A stretch of 64,000 nt of DNA, from the NCBI GenBank assembly GCA_946800325.1, contig OX326961.1, positions 38,314,543 to 38,378,542 of the forward strand, read 5' to 3'. The first letter of the stretch is position 1. Every line of letters starts with the position of its first letter. The notes below the pieces were generated by a model. It was not told the origin of the DNA. It saw nothing but the letters and a program-made list of their open reading frames with translations, and did not search any database. Position numbers and translations under genes: made by a program. This DNA comes from Luzula sylvatica. Lineage: Eukaryota > Streptophyta > Magnoliopsida > Poales > Juncaceae. Positions 1-11,860 of this stretch are shown one piece after another.

Positions 1-596
1 TAAGCTCCAAAAAAATTTGAGCTCGAATTTAAAAACTCAATTGTTTATCATAATTAATCATATTATACATATACAATTATAATTAAAAAATATATAAAGA
101 AAAAATCATCTCACTATTTCAAGCCCAATTAGTAAATTACACATCCCAAGTCCAAACCCTTTTATTCTTTGTTGTGTTGTTATTTGCTGTAGTCCAGCAT
201 GCTGTCGTGACTCAAAACTCTAATTAAAGAAAGTAAAACCATGAAAATAAATCATAAATAACTACAGGAAATCGAAATTGTGTTTTTATTATTTTATGCG
301 TGTTGTATTTTGGTACATTATAACTAGTATATTACGTTGTCATGTTTGGTTTTATTGGTTTTTGTTTGGTGTTGTCATGTTTGGTTTTTTCAATTGTTAT
401 GATCATTTTTAATTAATTTCAAGTTGTTTTGTGTAATTGAGCTATTGTTGAGCCGAACCGAGCCGAGCCAGCTCGAATTAAAATGGGCCGAGTTTGATCT
501 TGATTTTTTAACTCGAACCTTAATTCAAAACGAGCCAAGCCAGCTCGAATGAGTTTTGAACCGAGCTCGCTCGAACTCTACTCGTTTGCAGCCCTA
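1..596. mobile_element. hAT-like non-autonomous element, right part only
   Basis: The segment is rich in GAGCTCG/CGAGCCAGCTCG words and ends at the terminal sequence TTTGCAGCCCTA. That terminus is the reverse complement of the left end of the complete copy at 6,486-7,152, so this is the same family, cut by the window edge. It has no coding capacity. The left end and target-site duplication lie outside the window. Confidence 0.7.
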
Positions 597-861
597 TTGA
601 ACATATTAAAATAGGTAAGGTATTATTTGAAATTATTTTGCAATAATAACCATCTGATGTTACATGTATGGAAAATTTCTTTTAAAGGAAGGGACCAGAT
701 ATTGACACCTTTTGATTGGCTGTCTAGTTTCTAGTGTGCTACTTTTTATTTTATTTTATTTTTGTACATCAAAAAGAAAATAAGAATTATATGATTTATC
801 ATCTTCACATATTTTTTTGTAAGTATACTTGTATTGAAAAAATATGCAATTATAACAATTA

Positions 862-1254
862 GGGGGCGTTTGGTTGGAGCTTTACAATCAGAATGCCTTG
901 GCATACTCAATCATGGATTCCATTCCCATGTTTGGTTTGCGCGCTCGGTAATAAAGTAATGGCATACTCCATTCCCTAAGGCATAATTGATGGGAATAGG
1001 ATTACCACCAAAATTGGTGGCTTTTCTCTATTCCCATGAGGAGGGAATACATTTTAATTTAATTTCCAAAAATAAATTGTTCAAGGTTTCTATAAATAAA
1101 CTCATTTTTATATTTTTTTATTATGCCATGGAATAAATAAGTGTAACAACCAAACAAGGTATTATAGTATGCCATGGAATGATATGCCTTGGCATGAGAT
1201 TCCTTGGCATACTTCATGCCAAGGCATTCTCCAAAGCACGAACCAAACGGCCCC
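862..1254. mobile_element. Tourist-like (PIF/Harbinger) MITE, 393 bp
   Basis: The ends are imperfect inverted repeats, GGGGGCGTTTGGTT on the left and GGGGCCGTTTGGTTCG on the right, read inward. They are flanked by TTA on both sides (859-861 and 1,255-1,257), the 3-bp target duplication typical of PIF/Harbinger MITEs. The subterminal regions also pair, with GAATGCCTTGGCAT on both arms. No transposase is present. Confidence 0.85.
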
Positions 1255-1257
1255 TTA

Positions 1258-1856
1258 AAGTAATGAATTTCATGATATAAAATCCACATTCAACATATGT
1301 CATTTGAGAACAAAAATGTTATAAGATGATTGCAAAATTAGTGCCGCAAAAAATGATTTTTGTGTTCCTTCTAACTCAACCTTGAGTGGAGCTTTCATCA
1401 CAACCAAAAGGTAAGATATTCTAGCAAGAAAACGTAGTCGTAGTCACACCAATAATGTCGAAATGGCCCAAAATGACTTTTTTGGAGCCACTACTCTTTT
1501 TTCCTATTTAATCTCTCTCAAATTTTGCAAAATTGGCAACCACACATATATAATTTTCCTTGATTGAGAAAACAAAATTAGGTTTGAAATTTAGAAAGTA
1601 TTAAAGAAAAGAAAGGGACTATCGTCGGTGGTCGAGTATGTATGTCTTGCATTTACAATCGGTTGATCATTGATATTGATTGAATTTGATATGAGCTTCG
1701 CCATTAATGCTAAGCTATATGGTCGAAGAAAGTTTAATAATGCTTTTATTGATCTATGCTGAAGATCTTTTTACTATACTTTTTTTTTTTGATAAAAATA
1801 AGATCTTACTACATAGATGAAACTTAAAATTTTAAATGAGGGAAACATTATAACAT
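1258..1856. other. Unassigned AT-rich stretch
   Basis: No gene, RNA or repeat boundary is recognised in these 600 bases. Confidence 0.4.
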
Positions 1857-1857
1857 A

Positions 1858-2000
1858 CTAGAAGAATTGTTCGCGATTCGCGACGGATTTAATATATAAA
1901 TTGTCAAATTATATATAATTTTTAGATCAATAATGATATTATTTTTTTATAGTTAAATAAAATAATGAACATTAGATACAATATAGTAATTAGATCAAGA
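1858..2000 (-). mobile_element. Possible Helitron 3' end, minus strand
   Basis: Read on the minus strand, a short hairpin made of two CGCGA/TCGCG blocks (about 1,870-1,884) is followed by TTCTTCTAGT. This is the hairpin-plus-CTRR-T arrangement of a Helitron 3' terminus, with CTAG at 1,858-1,861. The body would extend rightwards. No matching 5' end was found, and the hairpin differs from the other Helitron ends in this window. Confidence 0.4.
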
Positions 2001-2179
2001 ATGATATTACTCGTTTCCAAATAGTTCAATAGGTTATTGTGCAATAAATACACATACTCAAATAAGGGGTTGATACACATACTTGAAAAATAAATAACAT
2101 ACCCAAGAAAATACACATATTTGAAAAATAAATAATAAATATAATTATAATCATAAAGAAAACTAATAAAAATAAAATA

Positions 2180-3260
2180 ATCAACGTTTTGTGTAATATA
2201 ATATCTTTAAAATAGTAACACAAAATATTATGTTGAAAATTATTTTAATTATATTATTTATTGAATAAAACAAATATAATTCTAAAATAGAAAATAAAAT
2301 GAAGAGAACTATTTGGCATCTAAAATAATCATTGCTTTGTGTAATATAATATCATAAAATAAATTAATGCAATGCGAAATTTATTATCAAACAAATATGA
2401 AAATAATATGCTGAAAATTATTTTAATTATATTTTTTATTGAATAAACAAATATAATTCTGAAAAAGAAAAGAAAAGGAAGAGAACTATTTGTATCTAAA
2501 ATATCATTGCGTTTGTGTAATATAATATCATGAAATAAATTATTGCATTGCAAAATATATCATCGAACAAATATGTACATAATAAGTTGAAAATTATTTT
2601 AATCATATTTTTTATTGAATAAAACAATATAATTCTAAAAAATAAAAGAAAAATATGAGAGTTATTTGGCATCTAAAATAACCATTGTGTTTGTGTAATA
2701 CAGTATCATAAATTAAATTAATACAATGCGAAATATATCATCAAACAAATTGGCATCTAAAATAATCATTGTGTTTGTGAAATATTAGTATCATAAATTA
2801 ATTTAATACAATGCGAAATATATCATCAAACAAATATGAAAATAATTAAATGTGTAATATAAAAATAATTAAATGTGTAATATAATGAAATGTGTAATTA
2901 ATATAAAATAATTAAATGTGTAATATAAATTATTGCATTGCGAAATATATCATCAAACAAATATGAAAATAATATGTTGAAAATTATTTTAATCATATTT
3001 TTTATTGAATAAAACAAATATAATTCTAAAAAAGAAAAGGAAAATAAGAGAGTTAATTAAATTAATACAATGTGAAATATATCATCAAACAAATATGAAA
3101 AATAATTAAATGTGTAATATAAAAATAATTAAATGTGAGAATATAAATGTTTAAATTTAATTTAATTTTTTTTGTATAATTAAATGTGTAATATTTTTTG
3201 TTGAACAATATTTAATAAAACAAGTATGAAAATAATTATATGTGTAATATTTTTTTGTTG
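2180..3260. repeat. Degenerate AT-rich tandem repeat, period about 178 bp
   Basis: A block containing TTGAAAATTATTTTAATCATA followed by TTTTTATTGAATAAA recurs at about 2,232, 2,411, 2,585 and 2,965. The blocks also share words such as GCATTGCGAAATATATCATC and TTTGGCATCTAAAATAATCATTG. The first three spacings are 175-179 bp and the last is about double that. The right part decays into short TAATTAAATGTGTAATATAAAAA duplications. Short ORFs here are by-products of the repeat. Confidence 0.75.
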
Positions 3261-4150
3261 ATGAATAGTACTATTTGGCATCTATATTTTCACTATTTAT
3301 TAGTGATGAAGTGTTCTTTTGTGGGAGCACAAAATCATTCTCATTTTAAAGGGAAATAAATTTCGCAATCATTCTACTAGAGAAGAAATTAAACAAGCTC
3401 GGATGTGAATACGGATCATAATTAAATATTAAAAAGTGTATTTCAGGTCTAGTCGATTAGTTAACTTGGTGGTGAAATGCATAACGAAACACGGAAAAAA
3501 AATCATTGACTTGTCAAAAAATTTATCGACCAAAATAATTTGTTTTAAAAAAAAAAACAAAATCCACTATTTGTTCTACATTCAGGGATATTTTAGAGCA
3601 ACTCCCAAAGCACAGGTGAAAGAAATCTCAAAGTAAACCGATGACTTGTATGAGTAATGTCTTAGGTCAATGTAGCAATTACGTAAATTAATTGTTTAAT
3701 GAAATGTTCCATTCATTCAATCAATTTATTTCTTAAAATTATTTTTTCAATTAGAATTTAAATTAAAAAAAATTCAATTAGAATTCAAATTAAATCTAAT
3801 TATGATAAGTGTATATTATGTTATAGACAAGTGCTTATTCATTTTTTCAGAATATGCAGTTGTGTATAAATGAATATGCACTTCTCACTATTCGATTCAA
3901 TTTAAATTTTAAACATTATTAAACCTAGCATCTCTATTCCAAAAAAAATTTGTATAACTAATGATAATTTCAATTTTTTGACAAATTGTATATTAAGGAA
4001 ATTCAAAGATTTATGACATTTTTCAATATATGACGAATCGTTGTTGAATATGATAAAATCATTTTTTGCAGGTAAATTTCAAGATATAAGTTCATTTTGT
4101 TTACCCGCATAACAATGTTCCACTAATCTCACAAAATTACATACCTTAAA
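3261..4150. other. Unassigned AT-rich stretch
   Basis: Nothing is recognised. A 66-codon ORF at 3,436-3,636 has low-complexity lysine-rich composition and is not supported as a gene. Confidence 0.4.
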
Positions 4151-4156
4151 GAATGT

Positions 4157-4350
4157 ATCACACGCACGCACGCACGCGCACGCACACACGCGTGTATTCA
4201 TTTGATAGAAAACTATTAATTTCAAGAATTTCATAGAAAGAGGCGTGCGCGCGCGCGCGCGCGTGTGTGTGTGTGCGTGTGCACGTGTGCATGCGTGCGT
4301 GTGCGCGTGTGCATTCGTACGTGCATGCGCGCGCGTGCGTTCGCGTGTTT
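4157..4350. repeat. Alternating purine-pyrimidine tract (CACG/CGTG/CG), potential Z-DNA
   Basis: The left block (4,157-4,196) is CACGCACG-type and the right block (4,242-4,350) is a long GCGCGC/GTGTGT/GTGCGT tract. They are separated by about 45 bp of ordinary sequence. Both alternate purine and pyrimidine almost without interruption. The two blocks are roughly reverse-complementary, so a hairpin or cruciform is also possible. Confidence 0.85.
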
Positions 4351-4445
4351 GTATGGGATATTTTTCATACTTTTTTCTTTTGGATGTGCAAGTAATTGTA
4401 AGTTTACTCTAGGATAGGAAAAATTTCCTAAAATATTGTTATGAT

Positions 4446-4945
4446 ATATTTGGATGACATTTTAGGATTTGGTAAGTTAAATTTTTGGTTTGGAAATTAT
4501 AGTAAATTTGTATACAAATCTTATCAAAACAAAAACTTAGCAAAAAGATAGTTTTTCTTACGAATTTCTAGTTCGTGTAATACATTTTTTCTCTCTATTC
4601 TTGGTAATTAGTGGGCATGTTTGTATTTTGTTTTGGAATATAGAAAGAAAATGAATAATTTATTACATTACTTGTTTTTTTCCTAAACAAACAACCAAAC
4701 AACATTTTATACAATTTCCTTTATAGTTCTTTTCTTTTGAAATTCTCATTTCTTAAAATTACCAATCATATGATAAAAAAATACTTTCTATCCAAACAAG
4801 TCCTGAATAGTAAAAAATGAGCATGTGAGTGCACTGTGCATGCACTAGACACGAACCATTGCATGTTGGTTCCCAACACATAAGCTTGTAATTTGTAGGA
4901 TCGCGCATGGCATCATATGCACCAACCATACGGTCCCTTAATTTG
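4446..4945. repeat. Dispersed repeat, copy 1 (MITE-like core plus shared flank)
   Basis: This stretch is collinear with 8,464-8,860. A core starts with TTTGGATGACATTTTAGGATTTG and ends with the inverted CTATCCAAACAAG. It is followed by a shared 3' flank (GTGCACTGTGCATGCACTAGACACG, then ATATGCACCAACCATACGG). Because the flank is shared too, the unit is larger than the MITE-like core. Confidence 0.7.
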
Positions 4946-5281
4946 AGTGTGAGGTTTTTTGTTTTGTGGAAATCTCCAGTCGAGAAAATTTTGCAACCTT
5001 TTAATAGCTATATTGCTTTTTGGCAGAAGAAATTGGCTGCTTTCAAATGAAGTAATCGAATCGATGGATTTGTTCCTCATATTTATGATTTCAAATTTTG
5101 CAACCAATGATCCATCTCTTTTTGTATACATAATGAGAAAGAGATTTTTTGCATCTTCGATAGTATTATCGTACAAATACGGACATCTCTTATAATTTTC
5201 GGAATGGAAATTTCATTGCATCAGAAATTCCTTCAATAAATAAAATATTTATTAAAGATAAATTTATTGAAGGCAAATTCT
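4946..5281. other. Unassigned stretch
   Basis: Both strands carry overlapping short ORFs (78 and 87 codons) with no recognisable domain. No gene is called. Confidence 0.35.
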
Positions 5282-5868
5282 TCTTATATATAAAGTTAGA
5301 AAAATTTGAGCTCATACATGAGGCCACATCATCACTTTACATTTTGATCCTTTTTTTGGTTTATTTACATTTTGGTTCTTTTTTATTTACATTTTGATCA
5401 TTTTTTATATTTTGTTCCTTTTTTTCTTAGTTTATATTTTGGTTTATTTACATTTTGGTCATTTCTTACATTTTGATCCTTTTTTCCTATTTTATATTTT
5501 GGTCCTTTTTTATATTTTGATATATTTTTTGATATTTTGGTCATATTTTATATTTTGATCATTTTTTCTTATTTTTCAATTTTTTTTTTAATTTCCTCAT
5601 TGGGCAGGGTTATGTATGTAATTTCGTAAGTTCAATTTTTTTTTTTGTAATTTTCCTTTTTACCCATTTTTTTTTCTTTTTACATTTTGGTCCTTTTTTT
5701 GCTTTTCAATTTTTTTTGTATTTGCTCATTTTGCACGGGTATATATGAAATTTTATAACCTCAAATTTATACGAGTTTTTTTGTCATTTGCCCGTTGTAT
5801 CCATATGACACATTGTGATCCTTTAATGAACCGTAACTACAATGCATCTATTGACATCAAATATATTT
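5282..5868 (+). mobile_element. Helitron 5' fragment with degenerate TTTTGGTCC repeats
   Basis: The segment begins TCTTATATATAAAGTTAG and continues GAGCTCATACATGAGGCCACATCATCA. This matches the inverted ends at about 20,560-20,612 and 19,990-20,030. It then runs into imperfect TTTACATTTTGGTCCTTTTT repeats. The end (TTGCCCGTTG, then GCATCTATTGACATCAAATATA) is collinear with the reverse complement of 57,740-57,900. Similarity stops near 5,868, so the hairpin/CTAG 3' end is missing. Confidence 0.65.
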
Positions 5869-6485
5869 TTAAGTGATGTGATTACAATTTTAATATAACC
5901 AATGACGTGATTTTGTTTGTGCTCAAATTCGAATTTTTTCTATTTTTTTGATCGAGGACTGTCAAGAGGCAAGTATGGGAGATTTGTTAAGGACTATTTT
6001 AAGCATATTTGAAAGGGTTAAAAAGGAAATTTTAGCACACTAAATCACTTAGTTAACATATAAATTGTTCATAATTTTAATATCATTAGAAATTGCTTAA
6101 CTATTTGAATTAGTGTTAATTTCAGGGTTAAAAATAAAAATTTTGCAATTTGCCGATCATGGCTGCATTCCTCTCTCTTTTCTGATGAATTTGATATATA
6201 ATATCATGATATCCAGAGAAGAGATGAGAGAGAAGTGAAGAAAGAGAAAGTGAGACCCACTTATGGGCCCCCACATGAAGACCAAATTTTCTACTTCGAA
6301 TCAAGCAAAACCAAGACCAATCTGGATTCCTCTCATTCTGATCAAAATGGTATATTCATATTAATATTTTGGATAAAGGATGAGAGAGAAAGTACAGAGA
6401 GAAAATGGGTCCCACAAAATGACTCGTTACACGAATGGCCACACAGAACAGCGCACGCCAAATTCCAAGATAACTCATTAATAAC
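5869..6485. other. Unassigned stretch
   Basis: No feature is recognised. An open frame at 6,235-6,558 starts at a non-ATG codon and runs into the neighbouring hAT element, so it is not called as a gene. Confidence 0.35.
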
Positions 6486-7152
6486 TAGGGCTGCAAACGA
6501 GTCGAGCTCGAGCGAGCTGTGCCAAGCTCAAGCTCGGCTCGGAACTTACTCGAGCTAGCTCGGCTCATTTAGAATTATGGTTCGAGCTAAAAAATCAAGC
6601 TCAAGCTCGGCTTGTTCTAATTCGAGCCAGCTCGGCTCGGCTCAACAGTAGCTCAATTAAAAAAACAACTTGAATTTTAATTAAAAAAATTATAATAATT
6701 ACGAATAAACAAAAAATATTATAAATACCAAATTATCTTAAAACATAACAATAATAAATCAAACATACAACACAAAACATAAAAAATAAGATTTGGACGT
6801 GGTATTATTAATTTGTCTCCCTTAATTAATATTTTTTTTTAGGACCTAAGTTGTAACCTGACTTGGAATTATTATGGAGATGAAGTTTTTCTTTATAAAT
6901 CTTTCTAATTATAATAATATATATAATATGAATTAATTATGATAAAAATATTTAATATTTTAAATCGACCTCAAATTCTTTTCGAGCTTAATACGAGCGA
7001 GCTGAGTCTGGATCAAGCTCGGCTCAATAAGCGTTCGAGCTAGCTCGGCTCGGCTCGTTTAATTTCGAGTTAATATCGAGCGAGCTATTATCGAACTATT
7101 ATCGAGTCGAGCTCGAGCGAGCCACGAGTCACGAGCTAAAGTTGCAGCCCTA
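6486..7152. mobile_element. Complete hAT-type non-autonomous element, 667 bp
   Basis: Terminal inverted repeats TAGGGCTGCAA and TTGCAGCCCTA are flanked by an exact 8-bp duplication, TTAATAAC (6,478-6,485 and 7,153-7,160), which is diagnostic of hAT elements. The body is AT-rich and bordered by subterminal GAGCTCGAGC/CGAGCTAGCTCG arrays. There is no transposase ORF. It is the same family as 1-596. Confidence 0.93.
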
Positions 7153-7160
7153 TTAATAAC

Positions 7161-8463
7161 CCATCAGAAAACTCTATTCTAACGATTTTCTGTGGCCCAG
7201 ACATGGTACAACCCAAACGAAAGCCCAATATATCCTTTTAAATAGATTATTACACGAAAGCTTACGCAAGTCTGTTCACAGAAATACAAGGAATGACCCA
7301 TCAACCCATCACTGTGCTGGAGATCACGTGATTCATTAAATATCACGTGACCTCTACAGCTGACCCATTTACTCCCTGAACAAACTCATTACGCGAAAGA
7401 TTAAATGGACACTCCATTGGTTCTTCAGTATACAAAAATGAATATAAATTCTCCACTACATTATTTGGCATGATTTGGTACTCTAAATGATCGTGGGAGC
7501 AACTGTTAACTTTTAATCTTAGTTTAATTAGTTTAAATATAGATCTTATTCTCTTTTTTTATTTCATTTTTACAGAATTGCATTTAGAATTTTTTTTTGA
7601 ATTGAAACAATATTGTTAAGTGAGTTCATCTGACAATATTGTTGTAATTGTTGTGATCACATCTAAATCTTTTCAATTGAAACAATAATTTTTTTCAGTT
7701 AGTATATCCATCATTCTATTAGTAGAAATTTTCCTCATTACATTTCATCTTCAATCTTGGAAGAAATAATATCCTAAATTTGAAGAAAAATACTTCTGAA
7801 AACAATTTTTTACCTAATTTACCAGAATTTGAATTTAAAGAGCAGTTTTCTTGGCCATTTTTAATTGATATGGATCAAAAAAGTTATTTTATATTCGAAT
7901 TCGAACAATCTATGTTTGAATAATCTTGATTGGTCGAATTTTCTATTTTGTATTCATATTTGAATATTGAAGTTTTTTTTCTGGATTAAGGACTTATTTG
8001 TTAAACTATGTGATTATTTCATCTGTCCAACTTTGTGTGTGAATTATAAAACACCTAGATCATTTTAGACCAAACCTGGCTCGCCAATGTATAGTACTAA
8101 TCCTATATTTAAATTAAAAACCAATTTCATATCATTTGAAGATCTAGATTCAAAGTTATTTAATTTTCAAAATAGTCCAGAACAAACATTCCATCAATTT
8201 CTTTACTGGATCTTTTCACCATTTTTCAGGGACTGACATGTAAATCCACTATAACGTTTTATTCTGAACTCTAAATTGTACCAAATTTATACCACACCTC
8301 TGGAATATCATAACCCACATATTGTGTCAGTTTGGAACATTTATTAGAAATTTAGAATATTTAATCTGAAATAAACTACGTATTTCTTTGTGGGCCGATA
8401 ACCCCACTTAACATATACTATATTAAAGTTAACTAAACTTTTGTTGAGTCAAAATGATGCTCA
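7161..8463. other. Unassigned stretch with two CACGTG motifs
   Basis: There is no gene or transposon boundary here. Two ATCACGTGA words at about 7,323 and 7,341 are perfect G-box cores, but no transcribed feature lies next to them. Confidence 0.35.
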
Positions 8464-8860
8464 ACAGATTTGTTTGGATGGTATTTTAGGATTTGCAAGT
8501 TAAATTTTTTATTAGAAAATTTTATTAAATTTATATACAAATTTTGTCAAAACACAAACTTAGCTTAAAAATAAAAAAAATTATTACATTACTTAATTTT
8601 CCTAAACAAACAACCAAACAACATTTTATATAATTTCTTATATATTTTTTTCTTTTAGATTTCATGATTTTAAAATTCTCATTTTTTTAAGTTACCAATT
8701 TTAGGTTAAAAAAATATTTTGCATCCGAACAAACCCAGTCGAAAATGAGCTTGTTGGTGCACTGTGCAAGCACTAGACACGGACCATTAATTGCATATTG
8801 GTTCCCAATTTGTAGGACCTTATCATATGCACCAACCATACGGCCCCTTAATCATATTTC
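8464..8860. repeat. Dispersed repeat, copy 2
   Basis: The second copy of the 4,446-4,945 unit has the core TTTGTTTGGATGGTATTTTAGG to GCATCCGAACAAACCC (8,467-8,736). It has the same 3' flank (GTGCACTGTGCAAGCACTAGACACG, then ATATGCACCAACCATACGGCCCCTTAA). Several indels separate the copies, indicating an old duplication or an uncharacterised transposon family. Confidence 0.7.
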
Positions 8861-9420
8861 ATAATTTAATAATTTATTCAACAACTTTATTTGATCTATA
8901 TTTTATCTAGAGACCTCTTTCTTCAAATTTATCAATCATTCATTTTTGGTAAAAGAAAAAAGAGAGTTTCTCATTTTCAGAAAGTTTTTTTTCTTTTTAA
9001 ATACATCGTATAATAAATATTGTCAATATCAAGAAAGCAACAATTATTTTAAAGACTCCCGATAATATACCTTTAATAACTTATCATTAAAAATTGTCAA
9101 CATCACTTATTCTGATGATTATTGGTCTATTTTCAGAAAAAGAATTGAAATTTATAACAATAAAAAATCTACTGTATTATCCACAATTATCAAAAGACCT
9201 TTTTAATTTACAGAAAATCTCTGATTTTATAGGATCCAAGTAATTAACATGCCGACTCTGCATTTCTTATCATGCAGAGGCCCAACTAATTTGGGTCCAG
9301 GTTCAATCATTCTGTCTTGGCCTTTGTTTGAAATGAGACCCACGTATGGAAACCTTGTGCTAGACCTAAAAATCATGATTCATGAGTTATCATCTCTGTT
9401 GCATGAATACGAATACAAAT
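8861..9420. other. Unassigned stretch
   Basis: Nothing is recognised. A 60-codon ORF at 9,249-9,431 runs into the adjacent transposon and is not supported. Confidence 0.35.
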
Positions 9421-9428
9421 ATCCTATT

Positions 9429-10492
9429 TAGGGGTGTACAATAAACCCAAAACCCACCCAACCCGTCCAACCCGACCCGACCCGACCCGATTTTTACGGG
9501 TTTGTATGCTATTTAATTGGGTCTGGGTTTGAATTTTGAAAAACCCGGAATTATGGGTCGGTTTATGGGTTAGAAGTTAAAAACCCGTATTAACCCAACC
9601 CGATCCGTATTTTGTATGGTTAGTAATTATTTATAATAAAAATGAAATATGTACTGAAATTCAAATAGACTTGCTATGTTTGGATGAATATGGATGAATT
9701 TTGTTTATGAATATGGAAGTATGTAGGACTTGTCATGTATTGGTTTTGAGAGAATATGTATAATGATGATTTATTAATTTCCTTATATATATAAATTATT
9801 CATTTGTTAAGTTTTTGTTTTGAGGAAATAATATAACAAGGCAATAATATATTTCTATCATTCATGGTATTATTTCCAATTCAATATTTATTAAGAAAAA
9901 ATGTGAATTTATCTGGTCGAAAGAGGGAACTATTCATTTAATTTCAACAAAATAATTCTCATTTTTTTTCTAGATTCTCTCATCAACAGGACTCAACATA
10001 ATGTAATATATCTTGATGTAATTATGTAATATATCTTGATGACAATTATTTACTGGTGATTTTGTTAATTTAACAGAGCTCACAACCACTAAATTATCAG
10101 GGGATACATCAATTTTGAAGATTCATGATTAGTTACCATAGGGGATACATCAATTATTTCCGAGTCAACCTTTAATTTGAAGTTTTGAATTTTATTATTT
10201 ATGTTGTTTTAGTATCATTATAAAATAAAATTTATGCAATTGATTGTTTATTGAGTTTTACATATAGATTTTTTTTTTTTTTTTTGTATTTAATTGTATT
10301 ATTGATTAATCGATTTCAAAATTTATCGGACCCGTCCAACCCGTCCAACCTACCCAACCCGACTTGTGTCATATTGAATGGGTTTTTCAAGTATAATGGG
10401 TTGGGTCGGGTTCAAAAATTCAAAGCCGACATGAGTGGGTTGGGTCACAGTGATCATGAAAACCCGGTTAACCCAACCCGTGTACACCCCTA
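9429..10492. mobile_element. hAT-type non-autonomous element, 1,064 bp
   Basis: Perfect 12-bp inverted ends, TAGGGGTGTACA and TGTACACCCCTA, are flanked by the exact 8-bp duplication ATCCTATT (9,421-9,428 and 10,493-10,500). Subterminal regions hold CCCAACCCGACCCG-type repeats on one strand and GGGTTGGGTCGGG on the other. The centre is AT-rich without coding sequence. Confidence 0.93.
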
Positions 10493-10500
10493 ATCCTATT

Positions 10501-10985
10501 CGATACGATAGATACGAATATGACGATACGATAATTTTCAAAAAATCACGAATACGAATACAGCTATATAATTATTAATTTAATATATTTATATTATATA
10601 TAATTAATAGATAAATAATAAATTAATAATATTTTTAAACTAAATATCACGACAATAAATAAAATCAACCAAACAATACTAATATCATAAAAGCATCATC
10701 AACTTATTCTAGAAGTATCATAAAACTAATGTAGAAATATTCTATATGATTTATTTAAAAATATTAAGGGCCAAAATATATAATGGGCCGAAATATCATA
10801 AATGAAGTATATCTCAGTCGTATCCAAAAAGTATCCCCAGTCGTATCATGCCGTATCATGCCGTACTCCCGCCGTATCCGAAAAACTAAATATTAAAATA
10901 TTCGGATACGCCTTATCCGATATGTATCCGATTTGTATCTAATCCGTACCGCAACCTCCGTATCGGATATGCGTATCCTCATGAT
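10501..10985 (+). repeat. 'GGATACG' dispersed repeat, copy A
   Basis: Arrays of TACGAATACGA / CGATACGATA open the element and CGGATACG / GTATCCGATA close it, around an AT-rich centre. The order matches copy C at 32,008-32,480, including CGATAATTTTCAAAAAA near the start. The family is non-coding and the exact ends are not resolved. Confidence 0.65.
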
Positions 10986-11121
10986 ACTTCTGTATTTTTG
11001 AAATATCCGCGTGACATAAACAAAAATGTATGCAAGTTAGTTCATAATAACAAATAATAGGTTCAAATGACACAACCAAACAAATTTCAATTAAAAAATA
11101 TATAGATAAATTTATATTCAC

Positions 11122-11250
11122 CAATCGGCCCATAATCCAGTTGGTTAATATATTTGACACAAAAAATCATATATTGTGAGAGGTTGTGAGTTCTAGTCTC
11201 ATTGACATGATTAATAGTGCTAATTAATTTTGTATATATAAATAATAAAT
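11122..11250 (+). repeat. SINE-like tRNA-derived remnant
   Basis: The sequence CCCATAATCCAGTTGGTTAA resembles a polymerase III A box. About 45 bases later, GGTTGTGAGTTCTAGTCTC resembles a B box. An AT-rich tail follows. This spacing and order are those of a tRNA-derived SINE head. No target-site duplication was resolved. Confidence 0.4.
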
Positions 11251-11683
11251 ATCTATTTTGTAATTCAATGTAATTTAGTTCAATCAATATAGATATTTTG
11301 TAAATATATTTTCCGCTCACTATCTATCTATCTATTTATCTATCTATTCTCTATCAAATTATATCCTTGAAACTTAAAAATAGATTGTTTTATCTGCGTT
11401 AGTCACATTTTTTTTTCCAATAAGATTGTCAATGAATAGAGTAAAGAAAAATGGAAAAGAAGATAGCAACTGATTAATGGCGAGTTGCCATTTACTTTCT
11501 CCCTTGATTCTTGATTGTTACCTATTTGTGGGATAAAAGTTTTCAGCCATGATATCTTTATATTTTGCATAGGTCTATCTGTAAGGCCTACAAAGTTCGA
11601 GTTTTTAGGTCTAAAGTTTTCGAAAAAGATAATTTATCTAGTTAAAAATAAGTATAATTACAATAAAATTACTTTAAATCATA
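11251..11683. other. Unassigned stretch
   Basis: There is a short TATC microsatellite near 11,318-11,345. Otherwise nothing is recognised. Confidence 0.35.
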
Positions 11684-11860
11684 AAAATTCTTGTGATCTA
11701 TTGGTAAAATAATTGTTTTTTGTTGTTGTGAAATGTCATGAGTTCGAATCCTGATAAATTATAATTTTTTAAAAAAAATTGAAAATACTATGAAAATATG
11801 AAAAAAAATGTTCTAGAAGAGATTCGAACCTTAGATATATAAGAAAAAATCACACAATCA
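11684..11860. repeat. Two B-box-like SINE remnants in opposite orientation
   Basis: On +, GTGATCTATTGGTAAAA (11,693) is followed by CATGAGTTCGAATCCTG (11,737). On -, the word GGTTCGAATCTC is read from about 11,830. Both resemble polymerase III B boxes. They are degenerate, and alternative explanations are open. Confidence 0.3.

Noticed and set aside
4913..5195. Overlapping opposite-strand ORFs of 87 and 78 codons
   Set aside because: Mutually exclusive frames, no domain, and part of the sequence belongs to the dispersed repeat at 4,446-4,945.
7320..7352. Pair of CACGTG G-boxes as a promoter
   Set aside because: No transcribed feature lies next to them; two hexamers in 64 kb are not strong evidence.
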